From Paenibacillus glycinis (GTDB taxonomy: Bacteria > Bacillota > Bacilli > Paenibacillales > Paenibacillaceae), in contig NZ_JAAAMV010000012.1 in assembly GCF_009909185.1 (NCBI RefSeq), positions 1 through 64,000 of the forward strand: a DNA stretch of 64,000 nt, given 5' to 3'. A program made the position numbers and the translations under genes. This document shows, one piece after another, positions 26,119-36,104 of this stretch. Below the pieces are notes generated by a model. It was not told the DNA's origin. It ran no database searches and worked only from the letters and a program-made list of their open reading frames with translations. Within the stretch, counting starts at the first letter, position 1; every line of letters begins with the position of its first letter.

Positions 26119-26874
26119 CTAAGATAATATGGAAAGATACCCGCGGATCATCGCGTCGCCGAAAAAATACGCGGCAAGCGTGCCGAGGGCCAGGAATGGC
26201 CCGAACGGGATCGGTTGTTTGCGCCGTACGATGCGCAGCAGGAGAAGCAGGCCGCCGATGACCGTTCCCGTCAGGCATGCGACAAGCAGCGCCACCGCGA
26301 GCTCGGAAGGACCGACGACCAGCCCGCAGACCGCGAATAATTTGATATCGCCGAAGCCCATGCCGCCGCGAGAGGCGACATGGACAAGCAGGAGCGCGCC
26401 GCCCCCCAATACCGCGCCAAGGGCATACTGCCACAGCGGTTGTTCATGATAAACCAGTCGGGCAAAGATAAACAGCGGCAAGAACGCGAGCAGCACGCTG
26501 TTCGGAATGAGCATGTACGACAAATCGGACACCGTGACAATGACCGCCAGGCTGACAAGCAGCAAGCCCGCGATCAGTTCCAGGCTGATGCCGAACCGGA
26601 GGTAAACGGCCGCGAACAACAGTCCCGTCGCCAGCTCGCCGAGCGGGTAGACGAAGGATACCGGCGCGCCGCATTGGCGGCATTTTCGCCCGGCCAGCAG
26701 GTAGCTAAACACCGGGACTAAGTCCCGCTTGGCCAGCCGCATCCCGCAGCTCGTGCAGTGGGACGGCGGATGCACGATCGATTTCTTGACCGGCACCCGC
26801 AGGCCGACCACGTTGAAGAACGAGCCGCAAACGAGCCCCAGGACGAACAGGTACAGCGAGAAAGCTATCGTCAT
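26119..26874 (-). CDS. pilD: prepilin peptidase
   Basis: A 251-residue polytopic aspartic protease that cuts prepilins before F/L at G-F and N-methylates the new end. It has the N-terminal methylase region with four zinc cysteines (C40, C43, C65, C68) and the two catalytic aspartates D117 (VTVSDLSYMLIPN) and D176 (GMGFGDIK), the GxGD signature. The substrates are the pilin at 26947 and the minor pilins at 38220 and 38857. A hairpin at 26907-26935 separates it from the pilin gene, so its expression is probably lower than that of pilin. The ribosome site is weak. Confidence 0.93.
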   Translation of the reverse strand: MTIAFSLYLFVLGLVCGSFFNVVGLRVPVKKSIVHPPSHCTSCGMRLAKRDLVPVFSYLLAGRKCRQCGAPVSFVYPLGELATGLLFAAVYLRFGISLELIAGLLLVSLAVIVTVSDLSYMLIPNSVLLAFLPLFIFARLVYHEQPLWQYALGAVLGGGALLLVHVASRGGMGFGDIKLFAVCGLVVGPSELAVALLVACLTGTVIGGLLLLLRIVRRKQPIPFGPFLALGTLAAYFFGDAMIRGYLSILS

Positions 26875-26906
26875 CGCGCATGTCTACTTTCTGTGGGTGA
26901 TAGAGA

Positions 26907-26935
26907 AAGGAACCGGAACGAAGGTCCGGTTCCTT
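26907..26935 (-). terminator. hairpin between pilin and prepilin peptidase genes
   Basis: Perfect 11-bp stem (AAGGAACCGGA/TCCGGTTCCTT) with a 7-base loop, followed on the minus strand by TCTCTATC. It probably ends most pilin transcripts and lets some read through. Confidence 0.65.
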
Positions 26936-26946
26936 GATTTGATGGT

Positions 26947-27426
26947 TTATGGAGTTGTAGGTGCTGCTGTTGTAATTACAGTTCCTGAACCCTTCATTAC
27001 ATCAGAGCCCTTATACCAATTATTCTCAGGTGTAGCAGTTGATCCGGAATTAATATACACATAGAGTAGTTGTCCATTAGCCAAGTATTGAACGGTACCG
27101 CCAACAATTTCTTTTTTTGTACTTGGCAATGTTAAGCCCTCATCTAAATAACCATTGGCCTGAAGGGTGTTAATCGAGACACTAACAGGCGTAGTTGAGT
27201 CTTTAAACTTACCATTTTGCTCATTCGTAATGTATAAACGTGATGCATCGTATATTTGGCGTGCAGTTTGAAAGTCCGACTTCGATTTGGAGTCACTCAA
27301 AATATTTCCAATCAAAGGCACCGCAATCGCGGCAATAATCCCCAAAATCACGATAACCGCGAGCAACTCGATCAACGTAAACCCCTTCTCTTCCTTCTTC
27401 AAGCGCTTCATGGCCGTTGCCAACAT
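26947..27426 (-). CDS. pilA: major type IV pilin precursor
   Basis: A 159-residue prepilin. The leader is short and basic and the cut site is G15-F16 in KKEEKGFTLIELLAVIVILG, with the conserved glutamate at mature position 5 (E20). A single hydrophobic helix follows, then a globular domain with no cysteine pair, ending in GSGTVITTAAPTTP. ATG at 27426 is preferred because AAGGGG lies 9 bases upstream; the earlier ATG at 27435 touches it. The gene is clearly more AT-rich than its pil neighbours. It is probably the main fibre subunit, since it lies inside the assembly operon next to a hairpin that would raise its relative level. Confidence 0.9.
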   Translation of the reverse strand: MLATAMKRLKKEEKGFTLIELLAVIVILGIIAAIAVPLIGNILSDSKSKSDFQTARQIYDASRLYITNEQNGKFKDSTTPVSVSINTLQANGYLDEGLTLPSTKKEIVGGTVQYLANGQLLYVYINSGSTATPENNWYKGSDVMKGSGTVITTAAPTTP

Positions 27427-27518
27427 TACACTCATCCCCTTAACGATTATTTTCCTTCTATACCAAATCAGGCCTCTCGCCCGCTAATGGCCATCCTCTT
27501 CCGCGACTCTCTCAAGCC

Positions 27519-28727
27519 CTAGCCGAGCTGGCTGTACAAGCTGAACATCGGCAGCATGATCGCCGCCACGATCGTCCCCACGACGCCCGCCAGGAACACG
27601 AGCAGCAGCGGCTCGATGAGCGATTTCAACCGATCGACGGTGTTCTCGACGTCCATCTCGTAGAAATCCGCGATTTTCGCCAGCATGACGTCCAGCGAGC
27701 CCGTCTCTTCGCCGATGGCGATCATTTGGGTGACTAGCGGCGGAAACACCCAGGATTTCTTCAAGGGCTCCGACAGCGGATTGCCCTGTCGGAGCGAATC
27801 GCCGGAACGCCGGATCACGCCCCCGACGACCCGATTGCCGACCACCTCTTCGACGATCGCGAGAGACTGCAGCATCGGCACGGAGCTTGCGTAGAGCGAG
27901 GACAACGTCCGGGACATTTGCGCGATCATGCCCTTCTGCCTCAGCTTGCCGAAGACCGGAAGCCGCAGCGCCGCATAGTCGATCGCGTACGCGCCCTTCT
28001 CCGTCTTTCTCGCCACGAAGAAAGCGATTACGACCGCGATCACGGTCAATATCCAGAGGTACCACTCGTTCTCGATGCTCCCGCTGACCGCCATGACCAT
28101 CCGCGTCACGGCCGGCAGCTTCGCGTCCATGGAATCGAACATGGTGACGAACTGCGGCACCACCGCTTTGAGCAAGTAGATGACGGCCGCGATCGCCAGA
28201 AAGCCGACGACGACCGGATACGTCAGCGCGGATTTGATCTTCTCCTTCGTCGTATGCGCCTTCTCGAAGAACACCGCGAGCCGTTCCAGCGTGCCCTCGA
28301 TATCGCCGGATTCTTCGCCGGCGCGGATCATGCTCGTGAACATCGAGGGAAAGATCCGCTTGTGCTCCTGCACGGCCTGCGAAAATGCGTTCCCCCGCAG
28401 CAGGCTGGAATGCACGTCGACCAGCGCCTTCTTGAGCGGCTTGCTCTCGGTCTGCTGGGCGAGGATGCCCGTCGCGTCCAAGATGGTGACGCCCGCGCGG
28501 ATCAACGTCGCGAACTGCCGGCAGAAGATGATGAAATGCTGCATCTTCACCGGGTTCCCGATGTAGATCTCCATCGACAGCACCGTATTCCGCTGCTCGT
28601 CCAGCGAGAGGACGACGAGACCGCGTTTGCGCAGCTCCTCGACCGCCGCGGACTTGTCCATCGCGGACATCTTGCCCCGCAGCTGCTTGCCGCCGATCGT
28701 CTTGACGTGATAGGCGAATTGCGCCAT
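27519..28727 (-). CDS. pilC: type IV pilus/type II secretion inner-membrane platform protein
   Basis: A 402-residue membrane protein of the GspF/PilC family that forms the platform on which pilins are assembled and which the PilB and PilT motors turn. It has the two repeated T2SSF domains (about 68-190 and 270-392), each ending in membrane spans, with the motifs FCRQFATLIRAGVTILDATG and SRTLSSLYASSVPMLQSL, and RAGEESGDIEGTL matching IGEETGSLDVML. The ATG overlaps the stop of pilT in TGATG, so translation is coupled. Confidence 0.93.
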   Translation of the reverse strand: MAQFAYHVKTIGGKQLRGKMSAMDKSAAVEELRKRGLVVLSLDEQRNTVLSMEIYIGNPVKMQHFIIFCRQFATLIRAGVTILDATGILAQQTESKPLKKALVDVHSSLLRGNAFSQAVQEHKRIFPSMFTSMIRAGEESGDIEGTLERLAVFFEKAHTTKEKIKSALTYPVVVGFLAIAAVIYLLKAVVPQFVTMFDSMDAKLPAVTRMVMAVSGSIENEWYLWILTVIAVVIAFFVARKTEKGAYAIDYAALRLPVFGKLRQKGMIAQMSRTLSSLYASSVPMLQSLAIVEEVVGNRVVGGVIRRSGDSLRQGNPLSEPLKKSWVFPPLVTQMIAIGEETGSLDVMLAKIADFYEMDVENTVDRLKSLIEPLLLVFLAGVVGTIVAAIMLPMFSLYSQLG

Positions 28728-29776
28728 CAGCCGCCCCCCTCGCTCAAGTACGGTTTAGCGGCGGCCGCCTCCACCAGTCCCTGCGCCATCAGCTCGCGCA
28801 GCGAGGCATCCAAGGTGTGCATGCCCTGCGCGCGCCCCGTCTGCATGACGCTCTTGATCTGATGGACCTTCTCCGTGCGGATCAGGTTCGCCACCGCCGG
28901 CGTGTTGATCAGGATTTCCGTCGCGCAGGCCCGGCCTTGCCTGCCCGGTCTCGGGAGCAGGCGCTGCGAGACGACCGCGAGCAGCACGGCCGCCAGCTGC
29001 ATCCGCACCTGACCCTGCTGGTGAGCGGGAAAGGCATCGATGATCCGGTCGATCGTCTGCGGCGCGTCCGTCGTATGCAAGGTCGCGAGCACCAGATGTC
29101 CCGTCTCGGCGGCGGTAACGGCGGCCGAGATCGTCTCGAGATCCCGCATCTCCCCGACCAGTATGACGTCGGGGTCCTGCCGGAGCGCGGCCCGGAGGCC
29201 CTTGCTGAAGCTCCGCGTATCGCTCCCCACCTCGCGCTGGTCCACGACCGACGAAGCATGCGCATGCAGGAACTCGATCGGATCCTCCAGCGTCACGATA
29301 TGGCGCTTCTGCGTCCGGTTGATGTGGTCGATGATCGCCGCGAGCGTGGACGATTTGCCGCTTCCCGTCGGTCCGGTGACGAGCACGAGTCCTTGGTGCT
29401 TGCCGGCCAGCTGCCCGATCACGTCCGGAAGCTGCAACTGCTGCAGCGTCGGTATGACCGTCGGAATCGTACGAATCGCGATGCTTGCCTTGCCGCGCTG
29501 GCGGAACGCATTGATCCGGTATCTGGCCCAGCCCTCCAGCTCGTACGAGAAATCGACCTCTCCGTTCGTCTCGAAGTTCGCCAGCTGCTCCGGGGTCAGC
29601 AGCGCTTCGGCCATGGCCCGCGAAGCTTCTCCCGTGACGGCTTCCTCGCCTAACGACCTCAGGACGCCGTGTATCCGCAGGACCGGCGGCGAACCGACCG
29701 AGATATGCAGATCGGAAGCCTGATGTTCATGAGCTTGCTTGAGCAGCCCTACGATCCGTGCCAATGCCTCTGTCAT
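28727..29776 (-). CDS. pilT: type IV pilus retraction ATPase
   Basis: A 349-residue hexameric ATPase that pulls pilus subunits back into the membrane and so powers twitching. Walker A is GPTGSGKS (135-142), Walker B lies in DVILVGEMRD, and the family-specific Asp/His boxes are seen in HIVTLEDPIEFLH and ATLHTTDAPQTIDRII. The N-terminal PAS-like domain begins ASDLHISVGSPP. ATG at 29776 follows GGGCGGGG. The presence of pilT next to pilB indicates pili that retract, not a simple pseudopilus. Confidence 0.94.
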   Translation of the reverse strand: MTEALARIVGLLKQAHEHQASDLHISVGSPPVLRIHGVLRSLGEEAVTGEASRAMAEALLTPEQLANFETNGEVDFSYELEGWARYRINAFRQRGKASIAIRTIPTVIPTLQQLQLPDVIGQLAGKHQGLVLVTGPTGSGKSSTLAAIIDHINRTQKRHIVTLEDPIEFLHAHASSVVDQREVGSDTRSFSKGLRAALRQDPDVILVGEMRDLETISAAVTAAETGHLVLATLHTTDAPQTIDRIIDAFPAHQQGQVRMQLAAVLLAVVSQRLLPRPGRQGRACATEILINTPAVANLIRTEKVHQIKSVMQTGRAQGMHTLDASLRELMAQGLVEAAAAKPYLSEGGG

Positions 29777-29790
29777 GCTTTCCCCGCCCT

Positions 29791-31458
29791 TTAATGAAAT
29801 ACCGTTTCGCGAAGCACCTCTTGCAGCGACGTAATGCCCTTGACCGCTTTATCCAGCCCGTCGTCCATCAGCTGGACGAGGCCGGTTTCTGCGGCCGCGC
29901 GGCGCAGATCCTGGATCGTGCTCTCCATCCCGATCAATTGGCGGATGCGGTCGTCGACGGCAAGCACCTCGTGAATGGCGACCCGGCCGCGATAGCCCGT
30001 CTGGTTGCAGGTGCCGCAGCCCGTTCCTTTGTACAGCTTGTCCGCATGAATCCCGTGGCTCCGCAGATAGATCGCTTCCTGCTCGGTCGGCGCGTAGGAC
30101 GTCCTGCAGTCGTTGCATACGCGCCGGACGAGCCGCTGCGCGACGACCCCGACGAGCGAGGAGGCGATCAGGTAAGGCGCGACACCCATATCCCGGAACC
30201 GGGTGATGGAGCTGACGGAATCGTTCGTATGCAGCGTCGACAAGACCAAGTGTCCCGTGAGCGAAGCCCGGATGGCGATCTCCGCCGTCTCGGAATCCCG
30301 GATCTCCCCGACCATGATGATGTTCGGATCCTGACGCAGGATCGAACGAAGGCCGGCGGCGAACGTCAGCCCGATCTGCGGGTTGACGTGAACCTGATTC
30401 ACGCCTTCCAGCTGGTACTCGACGGGATCCTCGACCGTGACGATGTTCGTGTCTTCCTTGTTCAAATGCTGGAGCGCGGAATACAGCGTCGTCGTCTTGC
30501 CGCTTCCCGTCGGACCCGTGATGAGCACGATGCCGTAAGGCACCTCGATCATCGATTTGAAGACGCGGTGGTTGCGCGGGCTGAAGCCGAGCTGGTCGAT
30601 CGCCTTGACCCCGACGCTGAGATCGAGAATCCGGAGCACGATCTTCTCGCCGTGGATGGTCGGCAGCGAGGATACCCGGATGTCGACGGTCTTGTAATCG
30701 ACCTGCATCTTGAGCCGGCCGTCCTGCGGCAGCCGCCGCTCGGCGATGTTCAGCTTGGCCATGATCTTGAGACGGGCGGTGATGAAGCCCTGCATCTGCT
30801 TGGGGATAACGCGCTCCGTCCGCAGGACGCCGTCCAGCCGGTACCGGATCGCGACGTTCGCTTCGCCGGGGTCGACGTGGATATCCGACACCTGGAGCTG
30901 CACGGCTTGCTGGATCATCTGGTTGACCAGCCGCACGACCGGAGAATCCTCGTCCGTGATTTCCGTCTCGCGAATCTCGTCGACGGTCGGCAGATCCCCC
31001 ATGATTTGCGACATGGAGTCCTGCAGGCCGTAATGCCGGGCGATCGCCCGCTGCAGCTCGTCCTTGCCGGAGATGGCCGGCTCGATGCGGAAGCCGGTCG
31101 ACATGCGCAGCTCCTCGATGGCGAAATAATCCAGCGGATCCGCCATGGCGACCAGCAGCTTGCCGCCTTCTTTATGTAAGGGAATGGCTTGATAACGGCG
31201 TGCCAGGCTTTCCGGAATGATGCCCGTAATGGATGGATCGATCTGATACTTGAACAGGCTGACGTGAGGGATGCCCAGCTGGAATTCCAATACTTCGAAC
31301 AGCTGCTGCTCGGTGATGTAACCTTGCGAGATCAGCAGGTCGCCCAGCTTCTGCTTCGTTTTCGCCTGCTCGCGCAGTGCCTGCTGCAGCTGTTCGTCGG
31401 AAATGACGCTGCTCTCGATGAGCAGGTCGCCCAGCCGTTTCCTCTTCGCGGTGCTCAC
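29791..31458 (-). CDS. pilB: type IV pilus extension ATPase
   Basis: A 555-residue ATPase of the GspE/PilB family that drives pilus growth. The N-terminal GspE_N domain (about 1-150) is followed by the ATPase core with Walker A GPTGSGKT (315-322), Walker B IIMVGEIRD and the His box LSTLHTNDSVSSITRF. The zinc tetracysteine motif is present as CNDC and, 30 residues on, CGTC. The start is GTG at 31458 with GGAGGTG 7 bases upstream. It is the first gene of the pil operon; the region up to the divergent DUF5057 gene must hold its promoter. Confidence 0.94.
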   Translation of the reverse strand: MSTAKRKRLGDLLIESSVISDEQLQQALREQAKTKQKLGDLLISQGYITEQQLFEVLEFQLGIPHVSLFKYQIDPSITGIIPESLARRYQAIPLHKEGGKLLVAMADPLDYFAIEELRMSTGFRIEPAISGKDELQRAIARHYGLQDSMSQIMGDLPTVDEIRETEITDEDSPVVRLVNQMIQQAVQLQVSDIHVDPGEANVAIRYRLDGVLRTERVIPKQMQGFITARLKIMAKLNIAERRLPQDGRLKMQVDYKTVDIRVSSLPTIHGEKIVLRILDLSVGVKAIDQLGFSPRNHRVFKSMIEVPYGIVLITGPTGSGKTTTLYSALQHLNKEDTNIVTVEDPVEYQLEGVNQVHVNPQIGLTFAAGLRSILRQDPNIIMVGEIRDSETAEIAIRASLTGHLVLSTLHTNDSVSSITRFRDMGVAPYLIASSLVGVVAQRLVRRVCNDCRTSYAPTEQEAIYLRSHGIHADKLYKGTGCGTCNQTGYRGRVAIHEVLAVDDRIRQLIGMESTIQDLRRAAAETGLVQLMDDGLDKAVKGITSLQEVLRETVFH

Positions 31459-31780
31459 ACCGGCCCACCTCCCTCTCGACCATTACTTAAAGCCTATTAT
31501 CGCTTCAAACTATTAAAAAAGTATTAGGACCATTAGACTATTAAAGTTTACCACAATTTTCATCCGCCCGACAATGGGGAATCGAAGGGGCCGATTGCCG
31601 GATAACCGCGCCAATCCTTTGAAAACGTTGACATCTATCGTGGTTTTTCGAAAAATTAATACTAGGTTTGAACCGGCTTTGGTAGTATAATGGTGGAAAA
31701 TAATAACTAGTTCTAAAGTACCGTTTAATAGATTCCCAACCGCCGCATGAACATGCGGAATTTATGAAGGAGGACCTATG
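31459..31780. other. divergent promoter region between pilB and the DUF5057 gene
   Basis: AT-rich, 320 bp. On the plus strand there is a TATAAT at 31686-31691 with only a weak -35 (TAGGTT at 31663), and a TTGACA at 31628-31633 not well placed for it. A perfect inverted repeat CCGCATG-AA-CATGCGG lies at 31743-31758 in the probable 5' untranslated region. On the minus strand two similar blocks, CTTTAATAGTCTAATGGTC and CTTTAAGTAATGGTC, precede pilB. Confidence 0.45.
31686..31691 (+). promoter_or_regulatory. probable -10 of the DUF5057 gene
   Basis: TATAAT, 90 bases before the start codon, without a good -35, so an activator may be needed. Confidence 0.4.
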
Positions 31781-34700
31781 ATGAGCAAAATTTGGCGAAA
31801 GCGCATTGCCGGACTGCTGGCGCTCGGCATCCTCGCCGCGCTGGTCGCGTTCCCGGGGATTCATCCGTGGAGCGCGCATGCGGACGGGGCCGTCTATTAC
31901 GCCGTCAAGACGAGCGGGAACAAGTTCATCTCGGTCGGCGCGAACGGGAAACTGACCGCGACCGCGACCAACGTCGGCTCGTCCGCCGAGCTGTTCGAGC
32001 TGGTCGAGAACAACGACGGCACCTATTCGCTCCGGTCCAAATCCACCGGCGATTACGTCACCTCCGCCTCCAAGAGCGCGGCGCTGGCCGCAACGGCCGC
32101 TTCGATCGGGGATAAGGAGAAGTTTTTCCGCGAAGGCCACGATCTCTATCTGAAATCGGCCGTCAAGAATGGAAAATACGTATCGGTGCATTCCGACGAC
32201 GCGCTCTACGCGGACAAGGACGACTCGGGCGATGCCGCCTCCTTCCGCTACGCCCAGAACGTGACCAAGCTCCTCGAAATCACGGACAACGGCACCTCCG
32301 ACCTGCTCCCCGTCCTCGGCGCGCTGCCCGCGGTATCGATCGAGACGATCAGCATGAAGCGCTTCGTCGCCCTGCGCGGCGAGCTCGACGGCAAGTATGA
32401 CGCCATCTATATCGGCAAAGGGCAATACAATCCGGCCAAGGTGCCGCATACGAGCTCCGATAACCGCGCGGCCAGCCACAATACGACGAACCTCGAGAAC
32501 GACATCACGATGTTGAAGGCGAACGAAATCGTCGACCAATTTATCGCCAAAGGCCAACTCGTCTTCCTCTACAGCGACGACGCCCAGAAGTCCGGACTCG
32601 TCTACCAGGGCAGCACCGACAAGAACGGCAAGTTGACGCTCGCGCACGGCAACCTCTATAACGCGTTTGCTTCCTATACCGGAGCCGGCCGCGAGAACGT
32701 GGTCGTCCTGAACGCCTCCGGCCTGGCCAATCTGGCGTCGCGGTTCGCGAGCTACGATACGCTGCTCAATCAGCGCCCGAAGCTGACGCTGAGCGGCCAA
32801 CCGCAATCCTACCTGACGAATCCGTCCTTCCTGTACCGCGCGGGGGACAAGCTGACCTTTACGTACACCGTGCCGAACCGCGGCGCCTTCGAGCCGGGCA
32901 GACTGAGCGCGAACCTCTATCTGGGCCTGGACCAGGCCGTGAAGTTCGGCGCCGACCAGATCGTCGCTTCCTCGGGCGTAACGGGCGCGAACGGCGAGCT
33001 GTCGTACACCCTGCCCCAGGGCTACTCCGGCCTCTATTATTGGAAGCTGGAGATCGTCGACCAAACCTCCAAGCTGCGCAGCTACGAGACCGGCGTCATC
33101 CGATACCGCGATCTGGAGACGAACGTCCGCGTGCTGCAGATCATGCCGAACGATTCCGTGACGAGCAGCCTGAAGAACGCGAACAACATGAACCAGAGCT
33201 ACCTCGCGGGGACGGACGAATACAACATCGCGATCACGACCACGACCTTCAAGGACTTCAACGAGAAGATGGACAAGAGCAAGCTGAACGGCTTGTACGA
33301 CATGCTGATCTTCGGCTTCGCGGATTCGTACAATTCCAACGCGAGCATCACCCAAAGCACCGCGAACGCCGTCAATTCCTTTATTCAAACCGGACAGAGC
33401 GTCATGTTCACGCATGACACGGTGTTCTCCAGCAACGGCGCCCGCAACACGTGGATCGATAATTTCCAGGAGACGACGGGGCAAATCGACCCTTGGACGG
33501 ATCTCGGGCTGAGCGCGCCCAATACCTCGAAGACCGTGCAGAAGGTCAACGACGGACTGCTCAATCAGTTCCCTTTCAACCTGAACAACGCGACGCCGGC
33601 CGTCGCCACCACGCATAACCAGTATTTTACGCTCGACCTCGAGGACGAGGACGTCGTGCCCTGGTACAACATTACGGGCTCGAACCGCGATCCGAACGAC
33701 AGCTGGAACCATTACTATACCTACTCCAAAGGCAACGTGACCTACTCCGGCACGGGACACACGAACAACAATTTCCCGGACTGGGAGCAGAAGCTGTTCG
33801 TCAACACGATGTTCCGGGCGTTCATGGGCTCGAACCATGCGCCGGTCTTGACGGTGTACAATCCGCTGGATTACAGCGCGTCGAAGGACAACTTCGTGCC
33901 GAGCTACCAGGACATCAACCTGAGCTTCATGCCGGAGGATTACGATTTCAAGGATCGCAATCTGACCGTCGGCATCGCGTATGCGTACGATAACGGCGCC
34001 GGTACGAAAACCGTCACGCTGCCGAATATGACCGCCATATCCGGCAGTACCGTCAACAAGACGATCCCGAACCCGCTTCCCGGCGGAGGCGATCTGAGCA
34101 TCATCGTGACGGTGACGGACAAAACGGGGGCGAAGGCTGCCAAGACCATTCCGGTCAAAGTGAAGGCGATCTCGTCGAATCTCAGCGTGAAGCGCATGCT
34201 CTCCGGGCTTGCGCCGGACGGCGGGCACGAGCTGGTGCTCGACCGGAACGCCACGGCCGTCATGACCTATACCGCGACGCCGAAGCCGATCGCCAAGTCG
34301 CTGTCCACGGACGGCGCCAATCTGACGATCAGCGGCATCGCGTTCAACGAGAAGCTGCCGGCCGGACTCGAGATTGCCGGATCGCTGCCGGCGGGCATCG
34401 CGAAGAGCGGCGACGCGCAATCGGGCTACGCGCTGAGCGGTTCGTTCGGCAGCATCACGTATGCGTTGGCCGCGGACGGGAAGAGCTATTCCGCCCCGCC
34501 GCTGACGTTCAGCATCACGTTGAAGCCCGTCATCGCCGGCACCCTGCCGCTCAACAATGCGTCGCTGACGTTCAAGGATATCGGGCAAACCGCGGCTACC
34601 TCGCTTCCGTTCGACGCGTATTCGATCAATTCCATCGTCAGGCTCGAGACACTAAGCCTGAGCATTCAAGATTTGACGCTGGTGAACAAGAGGGACGGCA

Positions 34701-36097
34701 GCGGCAGCGTCGTGCGCGACACGGCGACGATCATCCCGGCGTTCACGCCGGCCGACGCGACGCCGAGCTTCAGTTGGAGCTCGTCGAATCCAGCCGTCGT
34801 GTCGGTGAGCACGACCACTGCAGGCAACGGCTTGGTTACCGGAAACGCCAAAGGCACCGCGGCGGTAACGGTGACGGATGCCATAACCGGCCGTCATGCC
34901 ACGGCAAACGTGACCGTTATCGAATCCGGCCTGAGCATCGAAGGCCCGGACAGCGTCTCGGCGGGCTCGAAGATCGATCTGTCCGCCGCGTTGACGAAGC
35001 CGGACCGGGAAACGGTCAGCAGCATCCGCTGGAGCGTCTTCAACCCCGCGAACGGCGGACAAGCCTCGCTCGGCCGAACCGACGGCGCGAGCACGACGTT
35101 GACCGGGGAGCGCGCGGGCACGGTCACCGTGTCCCTTCACGTGGAGACGCATTATGCCTCCTCGGTAGACGGTTCGACCATTACCACGGCCTACGATGCG
35201 GCCAAGACGGTCGAGATTTCCAATCCGCAGCTCGGCCTGACGACGGCCGCGGGGATCATCGGCGTCGGCGACGAGGTGAAGCTTACCGCGAATCTGGTCT
35301 CGCCGCTCACCCATTTGCCGATTACGGATCTAAGCTTCATCAACGCGGTGTCCTGGAACTTCGTCGAGGCGAACGCCAACCAATTCGCGCTTCTGCCGGG
35401 AGGCACGGGAAAAGCGCTCACGAATTCGCTCAAAGCGATCGCGCCCGGCAACGTGACCGCGGCCGTAAGCGTTCAGCTGCTCGGCCTGTCGCTGCCGCTG
35501 CCGCTGAAGCAGGAGCTGCCGATCGCCATCAAGGACCGCGCGCCGGTCATTGCCGGCACCGACATGGTTCGGGCAGGCGGCGCGATCAATAATGTGACGC
35601 TCGGCTGGGCAGGCGAAGCCGGGACGCCGTCGTTCCCGTTCACGCCGGCATGGACGCTGAGCAATTCGCCGTCCGGGTCGACGACGTTCACGCCGGCCGG
35701 CGCCGGCCAAACCGGCGGCCAGCTGACGACCGGCCCGCAGGACGGCGGACGCGTCACGCTGCAGGTGTCCGTACCGACGCCGGCGGGCATCACGCTGAAG
35801 GGCACGAAGCAAATCACGATCGTCAATCTGACGGTTCCGGAAACGTTGACGATGTACCAAGGCGCAACCGCGGCGTTGACGGATGCCGACTTCCTCCGCA
35901 TCGCGCCGGCCGACCTGAGGAGCTCGCTCCTCGGCCAGCTGCGCTGGTCCTCGGACAACGACAACCTCGTCGCGGTATCCGATACGGGCGTGGTGACCGC
36001 GAAGCGGAAAGGCACCGCGGCCGTATCGGTGTCCTACCCGGCGCTCGGCATCACCGTCAAGACACTGGTCACGGTTAACAATACGGATAAGTATTAA
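31781..36097 (+). CDS. large secreted DUF5057/Ig-like protein
   Basis: A 1438-residue secreted protein. The signal peptide is about residues 1-35 (GLLALGILAALVAFPGIHPW then SAHA). Residues 36-140 look like a fascin/beta-trefoil region (YYAVKTSGNKFISV, YSLRSKSTGDYV). Residues 150-690 resemble DUF5057, with Rossmann-like elements (YDMLIFGFADSYNSN, FIQTGQSVMFTHDTVF). From 690 on come several Ig-like domains, with Big_2 units (WSSSNPAVVSVS and WSSDNDNLVAVSDTGVVT). It has neither LPXTG nor SLH, so cell attachment is unclear. It lies between the two pil gene groups, divergent from pilB, so a role as a pilus-associated adhesin or as a ligand-binding surface protein is suggested but not shown. AAGGAGG fits ATG 31781 better than 31778. 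Confidence 0.8.
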   Translation: MSKIWRKRIAGLLALGILAALVAFPGIHPWSAHADGAVYYAVKTSGNKFISVGANGKLTATATNVGSSAELFELVENNDGTYSLRSKSTGDYVTSASKSAALAATAASIGDKEKFFREGHDLYLKSAVKNGKYVSVHSDDALYADKDDSGDAASFRYAQNVTKLLEITDNGTSDLLPVLGALPAVSIETISMKRFVALRGELDGKYDAIYIGKGQYNPAKVPHTSSDNRAASHNTTNLENDITMLKANEIVDQFIAKGQLVFLYSDDAQKSGLVYQGSTDKNGKLTLAHGNLYNAFASYTGAGRENVVVLNASGLANLASRFASYDTLLNQRPKLTLSGQPQSYLTNPSFLYRAGDKLTFTYTVPNRGAFEPGRLSANLYLGLDQAVKFGADQIVASSGVTGANGELSYTLPQGYSGLYYWKLEIVDQTSKLRSYETGVIRYRDLETNVRVLQIMPNDSVTSSLKNANNMNQSYLAGTDEYNIAITTTTFKDFNEKMDKSKLNGLYDMLIFGFADSYNSNASITQSTANAVNSFIQTGQSVMFTHDTVFSSNGARNTWIDNFQETTGQIDPWTDLGLSAPNTSKTVQKVNDGLLNQFPFNLNNATPAVATTHNQYFTLDLEDEDVVPWYNITGSNRDPNDSWNHYYTYSKGNVTYSGTGHTNNNFPDWEQKLFVNTMFRAFMGSNHAPVLTVYNPLDYSASKDNFVPSYQDINLSFMPEDYDFKDRNLTVGIAYAYDNGAGTKTVTLPNMTAISGSTVNKTIPNPLPGGGDLSIIVTVTDKTGAKAAKTIPVKVKAISSNLSVKRMLSGLAPDGGHELVLDRNATAVMTYTATPKPIAKSLSTDGANLTISGIAFNEKLPAGLEIAGSLPAGIAKSGDAQSGYALSGSFGSITYALAADGKSYSAPPLTFSITLKPVIAGTLPLNNASLTFKDIGQTAATSLPFDAYSINSIVRLETLSLSIQDLTLVNKRDGSGSVVRDTATIIPAFTPADATPSFSWSSSNPAVVSVSTTTAGNGLVTGNAKGTAAVTVTDAITGRHATANVTVIESGLSIEGPDSVSAGSKIDLSAALTKPDRETVSSIRWSVFNPANGGQASLGRTDGASTTLTGERAGTVTVSLHVETHYASSVDGSTITTAYDAAKTVEISNPQLGLTTAAGIIGVGDEVKLTANLVSPLTHLPITDLSFINAVSWNFVEANANQFALLPGGTGKALTNSLKAIAPGNVTAAVSVQLLGLSLPLPLKQELPIAIKDRAPVIAGTDMVRAGGAINNVTLGWAGEAGTPSFPFTPAWTLSNSPSGSTTFTPAGAGQTGGQLTTGPQDGGRVTLQVSVPTPAGITLKGTKQITIVNLTVPETLTMYQGATAALTDADFLRIAPADLRSSLLGQLRWSSDNDNLVAVSDTGVVTAKRKGTAAVSVSYPALGITVKTLVTVNNTDKY

Positions 36098-36104
36098 ACG
36101 CGCG

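Noticed and set aside
31541-34588. 1015-codon open frame on the minus strand opposite the DUF5057 gene
   Set aside because: Its product is arginine-rich and without recognisable domains, while the plus strand has a signal peptide, a strong ribosome site and clear domain structure. It is a GC-driven antisense shadow.
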